A stretch of 6,369 nt of DNA from Chitinophagaceae bacterium (GTDB taxonomy: Bacteria; Bacteroidota; Bacteroidia; Chitinophagales; Chitinophagaceae). Location of the stretch: positions 1 through 6,369 of the forward strand of contig JAACZX010000536.1 of assembly GCA_009996555.1 (NCBI GenBank), given 5' to 3'. Below the pieces are notes generated by a model. That model saw only the letters and a program-made list of their open reading frames with translations, was not told the origin of the DNA and searched no databases. Both the position numbers and the translations under genes were made by a program. Positions 1 to 5,139 of the stretch are shown in pieces (position 1 is the first letter of the stretch; every line of letters begins with the position of its first letter).

Positions 1-66
1 ACAACCTTCTGCAGTATCCCCGAAAAACCAATCATTCATCATTTTTTAAATCAAACCAAAAGACGT

Positions 67-1092
67 ATGAAAAAGGGACTTTTTTCATGGGGCACACTCT
101 TGTCTGTATGCCTCATCATTGCAACAGGTTGTCAAAAACAAAACAATGTAATTGCCGATGTTGACAAATTTGAGAATGAATCAATTGCTGCAATTATTCA
201 AAATCCAAACACGAGTTTTGCCGTAAAGGGTGGAACAGGTTCTGGCATTGCAAGCAGAGCATCTGCAGGTCGACAAGTTAAATTCACTTATCTCGCTGTT
301 GCACTTGCTCGTACAGGTTTAACCAGTACATTGTCAACACTCAGTTCAAACTATACATTGTTTGCACCAAGTGATGATGCATTTAAAGCAGCCGGATTTG
401 CTACCATCCAGGATGTTGTTAAAGCTCCGAAAGAAGTGTTGACACCAATTCTGTTGTACCATGTAATTGCTGCAAAAGTTTTAGCTGCACAAGTGCCTGC
501 AGGTCCGAATGCAGCAGTAAAAACCATAAACGGTGCTGACGTGTACGTTACATCAAACAACAATGGTGTTTTCATCAATGGTTCGCCGGTGATTGTTGCT
601 GATGTTAAAGCAGCAAATGGTGTAATACATGTAATTGATAATATACTGATGCCTCCTGCGGGAAACATTGTAGCAGCTGCAGTGGCTAATCCCGATTTTT
701 CTTATCTGGTTGCTGCAGTTTTAAGGGCCAGTGAAGGAAATACAAATGTAGCAGCTTTGTTAAGTGGCGATGGTCCGTTAACAGTATTTGCTCCAACAAA
801 CGAAGCATTTATTAAAGCAGGATTTGCAACAACTGCTGATATTGCCGCAGCCTCACCAGATGCGTTAACGACCATTCTTGCTTACCATGTAGTGCCAGGC
901 AGAGTATTTTCATCTGATCTTACAAACAACATGAGTGTGCCGATGTATGCAGGGGGAAATACCACGATTACCTTAACAGGTGGACCAAAGATCAAAGGAA
1001 ACGGAAATGCTATGGCAGCGAATATTAGTAAAACAGATATTGTAACGACCAATGGCGTCATCCATGTAATTGATGGAGTATTGTTACCATAG
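67..1092 (+). CDS. Fasciclin (FAS1) two-domain surface lipoprotein
   Basis: This 341-residue protein is probably a lipoprotein of the outer membrane or cell surface with an adhesive or matrix-binding role; FAS1 domains are generally cell-adhesion modules, and no specific ligand can be read here. A lipoprotein signal peptide is visible: MKK, a hydrophobic stretch at 5-20, and a lipobox ending in Ala-Thr-Gly-Cys with Cys22 as the lipidated residue (Ala at -3 is slightly atypical). FAS1 domain 1 covers about 70-197, with box H1 TLFAPSDDAF (97-106), the central Tyr-His (131-132) and box H2 NGVIHVIDNILMPP (184-197). Domain 2 covers about 200-341, with LTVFAPTNEAF (238-248), Tyr-His (273-274) and NGVIHVIDGVLLP (329-341). 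The protein ends exactly at the second H2 box, so it is complete. Residues 23-68 are a low-complexity linker. The ATG at 67 is chosen because it starts the signal peptide; no Shine-Dalgarno sequence is seen. Family call is confident, function is inference. Confidence 0.95.
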   Translation: MKKGLFSWGTLLSVCLIIATGCQKQNNVIADVDKFENESIAAIIQNPNTSFAVKGGTGSGIASRASAGRQVKFTYLAVALARTGLTSTLSTLSSNYTLFAPSDDAFKAAGFATIQDVVKAPKEVLTPILLYHVIAAKVLAAQVPAGPNAAVKTINGADVYVTSNNNGVFINGSPVIVADVKAANGVIHVIDNILMPPAGNIVAAAVANPDFSYLVAAVLRASEGNTNVAALLSGDGPLTVFAPTNEAFIKAGFATTADIAAASPDALTTILAYHVVPGRVFSSDLTNNMSVPMYAGGNTTITLTGGPKIKGNGNAMAANISKTDIVTTNGVIHVIDGVLLP

Positions 1093-1095
1093 TTG

Positions 1096-1139
1096 ATAAA
1101 TTAAATCAGGCCATTACGCAATGGCCTGATTTAATTTAT
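1096..1139. terminator. Bidirectional terminator, perfect 20-bp inverted repeat
   Basis: Arms 1096-1115 and 1120-1139 are exact reverse complements around a 4-base loop (ACGC, 1116-1119). The GC-rich top of the stem (CAGGCCATT) sits on an AT-rich base, so the right arm ends in T-rich sequence on whichever strand is transcribed. It starts 3 bases after the fasciclin stop codon and lies 26 bases beyond the stop of the convergent esterase gene, so it can serve both. On the + strand a further T-rich run follows at about 1144-1149. Confidence 0.85.
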
Positions 1140-1165
1140 AGCATTTTTATTCTGGGGAAATTTTT

Positions 1166-1975
1166 CTATTTCAATCCTCCAAAAAACTCAAAAGCATTTG
1201 CTACTGCCTGGTGAAAAATATTTCCGTGATCTTTATTGCTGATGTATTCGAACTGAACAGTACCGTTGCTGAGTTTGCTTTTGATCAATTCATGCAATGA
1301 CTTGGCATCATCTTCCATGATCTTTCCTTCTTTGCCAACAGCAATGTACACGGCTGTTTTATTACTGATTGTTGCAGGTTTTATTTTCAACAGGGACTCT
1401 TTATCCCACCACAAACTTGGACTAACAATTACATACTGTGAAAACAGATCTGGTTTCTTCAACAACACTTCAGTTGCCAGCAAACCACCCAGCGATTGAC
1501 CGATGAGCATCTTACTTCCGGTTGTTTTGAATGCGCTGTTGATATAAGGCTGCAGTTCTTTTTCAAGAAAGCGGATGAATTTTTCCGAACCTCCTGTTGT
1601 AGGAAATTCTTTTATATCTTTTACAATTCTGCTATGGAATGTAAAATCTCTTCTTCTGTCAACATTAGCAATACCTACCACAATTGAATTGGGTAATACT
1701 TTCACCCATGGAAAATTATAAAACTGTACAAGCCCAGCCACATGAATAAAATCTTCATCAGCCGAACCATCGAGTAAATAAATAACAGGATAGCTGGAGT
1801 CTTTATGATAACCTTCCGGTAAATAAATGTTCAGCGTCCGTTCTTCATTCAATACAGTTGAATGGAGCTGACGAATAATGCCCAGCGAAAAAACTTTCTC
1901 TTCTGTTTTGATTTGAGCTGATATAATTGTTGCAGAGAACAAAAGAGAAATAGTAAACAGAAGACGATAAAGCAT
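1166..1975 (-). CDS. Exported alpha/beta-hydrolase, esterase D / IroE-like family
   Basis: This is a 269-residue hydrolase of the putative esterase family (esterase D / enterochelin-esterase-like fold, as in IroE and Fes). A Sec signal peptide is seen at 1-20, with likely cleavage after Ile-Ser-Ala20, so it probably acts in the periplasm or outside the cell. Family landmarks in order: RTLNIYLPEGY (46-56), the YPVIYLLDG strand-turn (62-70), the DRRRDFT segment (106-112), the nucleophile elbow GQSLGG (159-164) with Ser161, SPSLWW (185-190), and a late KDHGNIFH (248-255) giving His250 as the probable catalytic base. The acid residue, if one is used, cannot be fixed by eye. Substrate is unknown: siderophore ester, acyl ester or carbohydrate ester are all possible, and there is no siderophore gene nearby. 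It follows rimM on the same strand after 75 bp with no terminator between, so read-through is possible, but a separate weak promoter is also suggested. Confidence 0.88.
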   Translation of the reverse strand: MLYRLLFTISLLFSATIISAQIKTEEKVFSLGIIRQLHSTVLNEERTLNIYLPEGYHKDSSYPVIYLLDGSADEDFIHVAGLVQFYNFPWVKVLPNSIVVGIANVDRRRDFTFHSRIVKDIKEFPTTGGSEKFIRFLEKELQPYINSAFKTTGSKMLIGQSLGGLLATEVLLKKPDLFSQYVIVSPSLWWDKESLLKIKPATISNKTAVYIAVGKEGKIMEDDAKSLHELIKSKLSNGTVQFEYISNKDHGNIFHQAVANAFEFFGGLK

Positions 1976-1979
1976 AATG

Positions 1980-2009
1980 CAAATAGTATAAATTGTAAGA
2001 GAAGTTCAA
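1980..2009 (-). promoter_or_regulatory. Possible promoter of the esterase gene
   Basis: On the minus strand a TTG (2009-2007) is followed after 18 bases by TACTATTTG (1988-1980), which is the TAnnTTTG box with one extra base in the spacer. It ends 4 bases before the esterase ATG, the same short spacing seen at rimM and the glycosyltransferase. The imperfect box makes this tentative. Confidence 0.3.
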
Positions 2010-2024
2010 TAGTGCAGGATGGAG

Positions 2025-2052
2025 CGTACCTCCAACTTCGTACCTCGTACTT
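2025..2052. repeat. Short degenerate direct repeat CGTACCTC at the rimM 3' end
   Basis: CGTACCTC occurs at 2025-2032 and 2039-2046 (14-base period), followed by a related CGTACTT at 2046-2052 that overlaps the rimM stop codon. The whole segment has a CGTAC/ACTT rhythm unlike the flanking AT-rich sequence. No function is evident. Confidence 0.5.
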
Positions 2053-2569
2053 ATCCCAAATACACTTCCAGCAAACCATCGGGCAGTTCCACCACCACCT
2101 GCTTCTTTTTATGATTGATGCTGCGGATGGTTTCTTCGTGCAGCGGTATTAATACTTCTTTACCTTCAATTTCGAGGCGACATAAAATCTGCAACGGTTG
2201 TTCAATCACCTCCTGTATCGCCGCTAATTCTTTGCTGCCATCAATCATCATATAACCAATGAGCGAAATAGGCGCTGCTTTACCAGCCTGTTTATGAAAA
2301 TCGGCTTCACGTAACCACACTTTTTTGGGCGACAGTTTTTTTGCCTGTTCTTTATTGGTAATACCGTCAATGGCAATATATACTTCTTCTTCGTTCTTGA
2401 TTTTTGTACCAGTGATGAAGTAAGGCAGAAATTTATCTTTCGCTTCTTCAATGAACAATACTTCCAGTCCTTTCAACGAGGTTTTTTTGCCGAGGTTATG
2501 TTTAAGTACCACTTCGCCGTTTAATCCGAAAGTGCCGAGTATTTGCCCGATGCTGAAGTATTGTTCCAT
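2051..2569 (-). CDS. rimM: Ribosome maturation factor RimM
   Basis: RimM binds the 30S head, through S19, and assists late 16S rRNA processing and 30S assembly in the cytoplasm. The 172-residue length is normal for the family. The N-terminal RimM domain opens with IGQILGTFGLNGEV (7-20), the family glycine-rich signature, and includes AIDGITNKEQAKKL (66-79) and the VWLREADF segment (84-91). The C-terminal PRC-barrel runs from about 102 (LIGYMMID) to 170 and includes VLIPLHEETI (139-148) and VELPDGLLE (160-168). The start at 2569 is chosen because the homologous sequence begins there; an in-frame ATG 60 bases upstream would add 20 residues translated from a palindromic repeat. In many bacteria rimM sits between rpsP and trmD. 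Here rpsP is upstream but cut off by a terminator, and trmD is not the next gene. Confidence 0.96.
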   Translation of the reverse strand: MEQYFSIGQILGTFGLNGEVVLKHNLGKKTSLKGLEVLFIEEAKDKFLPYFITGTKIKNEEEVYIAIDGITNKEQAKKLSPKKVWLREADFHKQAGKAAPISLIGYMMIDGSKELAAIQEVIEQPLQILCRLEIEGKEVLIPLHEETIRSINHKKKQVVVELPDGLLEVYLG

Positions 2570-2573
2570 AAAA

Positions 2574-2581
2574 CAAAGATA
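2574..2581 (-). promoter_or_regulatory. -7 promoter box for rimM (TATCTTTG)
   Basis: The minus strand reads TATCTTTG, an exact match to the Bacteroidota -7 consensus TAnnTTTG, only 4 bases before the rimM ATG. Transcription would start at or next to the start codon, giving a leaderless or near-leaderless mRNA. A candidate TTTG lies 15 bases upstream (2600-2597), shorter than the usual spacing and inside the repeat. Confidence 0.6.
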
Positions 2582-2585
2582 AAGA

Positions 2586-2713
2586 CACAGCCCCTCCAAA
2601 CCTCCCCGGAAGGGAGGCTTTCTAAGCACAGCCCAAGCCCCCTTCCGTGAGCTTAGCTCGCAACTTTCGTTCCTCAGTTGCCCCCAAAAGGGGAAGCCAT
2701 CAACACACAGCCC
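2586..2713. repeat. Tandem GC-rich palindromic repeat modules upstream of rimM
   Basis: The octamer CACAGCCC occurs at 2586-2593, 2627-2634 and 2706-2713, dividing the stretch into modules of 41 and 79 bases. Module 1 carries a hairpin CCTCCC (2601-2606) / GGGAGG (2612-2617) beside a C-rich arm (2591-2597). Module 2 carries CCCC-AAAA-GGGG (2682-2693) and a C-rich arm (2638-2645), separated by an extra segment with two further palindromes: GAGC-TTA-GCTC (2649-2659) and GCAACT / AGTTGC (2660-2665 / 2676-2681). Read on the minus strand, each module is hairpin then G-rich arm, the same order as the copies near ffh and the glycosyltransferase. No transposase or coding capacity is seen. Confidence 0.75.
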
Positions 2714-2892
2714 TCGCTTTTCAACATTTGTGATTAATCATTTAATTGCTGAATAATGAACAGAACGCAGAAGTGAGTGACACAACAGAAGTTTAATGAT
2801 AGCTATGCAGTTCGTTATCCAATAAAAAACAGAAGAAAGATGAATTAATGACGATGTGGAAGAACTAACTGATTGGCACTGCATTGCTGCAC
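2714..2892. other. Non-coding part of the rpsP-rimM spacer
   Basis: The rpsP-rimM spacer is 423 bases (2570-2992). This central part is AT-rich and contains no plausible gene on either strand, no RNA-gene signature that I can recognise and no strong hairpin. It follows the tandem repeat modules and precedes another hairpin repeat and the rpsP terminator. Confidence 0.5.
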
Positions 2893-2930
2893 CGTCCCTT
2901 CTCTGCCGGAGAAGGGAAAGAGGGATGAGG
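2892..2930. repeat. Palindromic repeat downstream of the rpsP terminator
   Basis: A 9-bp perfect stem, TCCCTTCTC (2895-2903) and GAGAAGGGA (2909-2917), with a 5-base loop, is followed by a G-rich arm AGAGGGATGAGG (2919-2930). It has the same plan (hairpin plus G/C-rich arm) as the other repeats in the window but a different sequence. Its orientation is opposite to that of the rimM-proximal modules. Confidence 0.6.
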
Positions 2931-2932
2931 CT

Positions 2933-2962
2933 AAAAAAAATCCCTCACAAAACTGTGAGGGA
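2933..2962 (-). terminator. Intrinsic terminator after rpsP
   Basis: Read on the minus strand, a perfect 9-bp stem (TCCCTCACA, 2962-2954, and TGTGAGGGA, 2949-2941) with a 4-base loop is followed directly by eight T residues (2940-2933). It lies 30 bases beyond the rpsP stop codon. This is a textbook rho-independent terminator and implies that the ffh/rpsP transcript normally ends before rimM. Confidence 0.93.
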
Positions 2963-2992
2963 CTTTTATGAAGACAATTGTAAGTAATGGGA

Positions 2993-3454
2993 TTACTCAG
3001 CTGCCGGTGCTTCACCACCTTCCTGGCGTCTTGGAGCCATTGGACGGCGTTGATAGTTACCACCACTGCGCTGTTTGAATCTTGCCTTACGGGCTTCTTC
3101 TCTTTTCTTCGCTTCTGTAGCTTCATGCTCAGAGTGCCATGCCTGGAATTTCTCCATTGCAGCAGCCTGATCGAAAAGACCAAGGCCAACACCACGTAAG
3201 AGGTGCTTCAGGTACAATACACCTTTGGTAGAAAGGATCTTGCGTACAGTGTCTGTAGGCTGAGCTCCTTTGTGTAACCATTCTAATGCTTTTTGGCGAT
3301 CAATCTGGATTACAGCTGGTTCTGTTACAGGGTTGTAGGTACCAATTTTCTGAATGAATTTTCCATCTCTTGGGGCTCTTGCGTCGGCCACTACGATGAA
3401 ATAGAAGGGTCTTTTCTTAGACCCGTGTCTTTGCAGACGGATTTTAACTGGCAT
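2993..3454 (-). CDS. rpsP: 30S ribosomal protein S16 with C-terminal extension
   Basis: S16 is an early-binding structural protein of the 30S body that contacts 16S rRNA. The conserved domain is clear over about 1-90: [20 protein letters not shown] (1-20), [22 protein letters not shown] (21-42), the [23 protein letters not shown] segment (52-74), and the G-rich LRGVGLGLF (86-94). The total is 153 residues, against roughly 80-90 for the usual bacterial form. The extra C-terminal 60 or so residues are a charged helix (about 108-128, rich in Glu, Lys, Arg and Ala) followed by a basic Arg/Gln/Pro tail ending in a Glu/Ala-rich segment; extended S16 is common in Bacteroidota. The start at 3454 is the first residue of the conserved MPVKIRL opening. 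It lies 98 bp downstream of ffh on the same strand, with its own promoter. Confidence 0.97.
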   Translation of the reverse strand: MPVKIRLQRHGSKKRPFYFIVVADARAPRDGKFIQKIGTYNPVTEPAVIQIDRQKALEWLHKGAQPTDTVRKILSTKGVLYLKHLLRGVGLGLFDQAAAMEKFQAWHSEHEATEAKKREEARKARFKQRSGGNYQRRPMAPRRQEGGEAPAAE

Positions 3455-3503
3455 CGTAAATTAAAATTTAAATGCGTGAATAAATAAAGGTTAACTAGGA
3501 AGG

Positions 3504-3534
3504 CAAAAATAAGCCGTGAAGCTCAAAGTTCCAA
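3504..3534 (-). promoter_or_regulatory. rpsP promoter, TTG-N20-TATTTTTG
   Basis: On the minus strand a TTG (3534-3532) is followed after 20 bases by TATTTTTG (3511-3504), an exact TAnnTTTG box at normal Bacteroidota spacing. It lies in the ffh-rpsP gap and would give an untranslated leader of roughly 45 bases that is AT-rich and lacks a Shine-Dalgarno sequence, as is usual for ribosomal protein genes in this phylum. Confidence 0.7.
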
Positions 3535-3552
3535 CCCTTGAAAAATTAAATT

Positions 3553-4878
3553 TTACCGGCGGCCTAAACCGGGCATCATACGGCCCATGGGCATTTTGTT
3601 CATCATGCTCATCATTTGCTTCATTTGCTCAAACTGCTTCATGAAAGCATTTACTTCCGCTATATCTTTTCCACTACCCTTGGCAATACGTACACGACGG
3701 CTTTGGCTGATGAGGTCAGGATTTGCCCTTTCCTGCGGCGTCATGGAATTAATAATAGCTTCCACACCTTTGAATGAATCATCGCTGATCTCCACATCTT
3801 TCATGGCCTTGCCCATTCCGGGAATCATGCCCATCAAGTCTTTCAGGTTACCCATTTTTTTGATCTGCTCCAGCTGTTGCTTGAAATCTTCAAAATCAAA
3901 CTGGTTTTTGCGGATCTTCTTTTCCAGCTTTTTGGCTTGTTCTTCATCGAATTGAGCCTGCGCTTTTTCCACGAGTGAAGTAATATCACCCATGCCCAAA
4001 ATACGCTGGGCCATACGGTCGGGGTAGAAAACATCGAGCGTATCCATCTTTTCGCCACTGCTCACAAACTTGATGGGTTTGTTTACGGTGTATTTGATGG
4101 AAAGCGCCGCACCACCACGTGTATCGCCATCTAATTTTGTAAGTACCACACCGGTAAAGTCCAGTCGGTCGTTGAAGGATTTTGCTGTGTTTACCGCATC
4201 CTGTCCCGTCATACTATCCACCACAAACAAAATTTCGTTCGGGGTAACCGCATTGCGGATATTCGCTACTTCGGTCATCAATACTTCGTCGATCGCTAAA
4301 CGACCGGCCGTATCAATGATGACTACATTCTTATTTTTTGCTTTTGCTTCTTTGATGGCGTTTTGAGCAATGGCAACGGCATCTTTATTCTCCCGTTCGC
4401 TGTACACATCCACACCAATCTGCCCGCCAAGTACAGTCAACTGATCAATCGCCGCCGGACGGTAAATATCGGCCGCCACCAGCAATGGGCTCTTGCCTTT
4501 CTTGGTTTTGAGGTAATTCGCCAGCTTACCGCTGAACGTGGTTTTACCACTACCCTGTAAACCGGCAATGAGGATCACCGCCGGTGAGCCTTTAATATCC
4601 AGCTCGGCTTCGGTGCCGCCCATCAGTTCGGCCAGTTCGTCCTGCACAATTTTTACCATCTGCTGACCAGGGTTCACCGCCAGCAACACCTTGCTGCCGA
4701 TAGCTTTGTCCTTTACGGTATCGGTAAATTCCTTGGCAATTTTGAAGTTTACGTCGGCATCCACAAGGGCACGACGGATATCCTTTACCGTAGCTGCAAT
4801 ATTGAGCTCGGTAATTCGGCCTTCACCTTTTATATTTTTAAACGCACCTTCTAACCGTTCGCTTAAATTCTGAAACAT
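3553..4878 (-). CDS. ffh: Signal recognition particle GTPase Ffh (SRP54)
   Basis: Ffh binds 4.5S RNA and hydrophobic signal sequences on nascent chains and, with its receptor FtsY, delivers ribosomes to the membrane translocon. The 441-residue product is complete. The N domain (about 1-90) starts MFQNLSERLEGAF. The G domain (about 95-290) has the P-loop GLQGSGKT (106-113), DIYRPAA (137-143), DTAGR (189-193), TKLDGD (247-252) and the adjoining DTRGGAALS. The methionine-rich M domain (about 310-441) contains GMIPGMGK, the RNA-binding SRRVRIAKGSG segment (393-403) and a tail with many Met residues. The start at 4878 matches the family N-terminus; an in-frame TTG at 4902 would add 8 residues but falls on the -7 promoter box. 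The 4.5S RNA gene is not in the window. It is the first gene of the minus-strand block. Confidence 0.98.
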   Translation of the reverse strand: MFQNLSERLEGAFKNIKGEGRITELNIAATVKDIRRALVDADVNFKIAKEFTDTVKDKAIGSKVLLAVNPGQQMVKIVQDELAELMGGTEAELDIKGSPAVILIAGLQGSGKTTFSGKLANYLKTKKGKSPLLVAADIYRPAAIDQLTVLGGQIGVDVYSERENKDAVAIAQNAIKEAKAKNKNVVIIDTAGRLAIDEVLMTEVANIRNAVTPNEILFVVDSMTGQDAVNTAKSFNDRLDFTGVVLTKLDGDTRGGAALSIKYTVNKPIKFVSSGEKMDTLDVFYPDRMAQRILGMGDITSLVEKAQAQFDEEQAKKLEKKIRKNQFDFEDFKQQLEQIKKMGNLKDLMGMIPGMGKAMKDVEISDDSFKGVEAIINSMTPQERANPDLISQSRRVRIAKGSGKDIAEVNAFMKQFEQMKQMMSMMNKMPMGRMMPGLGRR

Positions 4879-4899
4879 AATTCGCTTAATTAAGGGCTG

Positions 4900-4907
4900 C
4901 AAATGTA
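4900..4907 (-). promoter_or_regulatory. -7 promoter box for ffh (TACATTTG)
   Basis: The minus strand reads TACATTTG, an exact TAnnTTTG match ending 21 bases before the ffh ATG. No TTG is found 17-23 bases upstream; the nearest TTTG (4923-4920) is only 12 bases away. A G-rich palindromic repeat begins 26 bases upstream. Confidence 0.6.
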
Positions 4908-4933
4908 CACCCTATCGCCCAAAGGGGGAAATG

Positions 4934-4967
4934 AAACCCCCTCTAACTCCCCCTGAAGGGGGGAGAA
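4934..4967. repeat. Palindromic GC repeat, copy A (ffh side)
   Basis: The arm AAACCCCCTC (4934-4943) and a 5-base spacer are followed by a hairpin CCCCC-TGAA-GGGGG (4949-4962). The arm and hairpin are identical to the reverse complement of copy B at 5096-5121; only the spacer differs (5 versus 2 bases). Read toward ffh, the order is hairpin then G-rich arm. Confidence 0.8.
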
Positions 4968-5093
4968 CAGGTAACACTCAAATTAATTGGCTACAAATTG
5001 TTGTTGCGGCTATACATGATTATCATTCATTCATACGTAATATTTAGACTTAATGAACACTCAAAATGTATCATCCAGTAAGTCTGTTACCGG

Positions 5094-5125
5094 TTCCCCC
5101 TTCAGGGGGCGGAGGGGGTTTCTCC
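5094..5125. repeat. Palindromic GC repeat, copy B (glycosyltransferase side)
   Basis: The hairpin CCCCC-TTCA-GGGGG (5096-5109) and a 2-base spacer are followed by the arm GAGGGGGTTT (5112-5121). It is the inverted counterpart of copy A, about 130 bases away, and ends 5 bases before the -7 box of the glycosyltransferase gene. An in-frame ATG at 5053 would translate through it, which argues that the stretch is not coding. Confidence 0.8.
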
Positions 5126-5126
5126 T

Positions 5127-5134
5127 TATCTTTG
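5127..5134 (+). promoter_or_regulatory. -7 promoter box for the glycosyltransferase gene (TATCTTTG)
   Basis: An exact TAnnTTTG match lies 5 bases before the ATG at 5140, predicting a leaderless or near-leaderless transcript. It is the same octamer as the rimM box. The position where a -33 TTG is expected is occupied by the G-rich repeat. Confidence 0.6.
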
Positions 5135-5139
5135 CCGCC

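Noticed and set aside
2570..2629. Longer rimM start at 2629
   Set aside because: The 20 extra residues come from the repeat upstream of the gene, and RimM homology begins at the ATG at 2569.
2570..2992. RNA gene or CRISPR array in the repeat-rich spacer
   Set aside because: Repeats are few, unequal in spacing and palindromic, with no uniform spacers; no tRNA, 4.5S or riboswitch core is visible.
2845..3195. Open frame on the minus strand overlapping the rpsP 3' half and its terminator
   Set aside because: It is out of frame with rpsP, crosses the terminator and a repeat, and has no recognisable protein features.
3541..3555. AT-only palindrome at the ffh stop codon as a terminator
   Set aside because: A 6-bp stem made only of A and T is too weak; ffh and rpsP are close and may be partly co-transcribed.
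3587..4560. Several + strand open frames opposite ffh
   Set aside because: They are antisense shadows of a highly conserved gene with no start signals or domains.
4879..4902. TTG start of ffh at 4902
   Set aside because: It falls inside the -7 box, and the family N-terminus matches the ATG at 4878.
5053..5139. Longer glycosyltransferase start at 5053
   Set aside because: The extra 29 residues are translated from the palindromic repeat and the -7 box; the family fold begins at the ATG at 5140.
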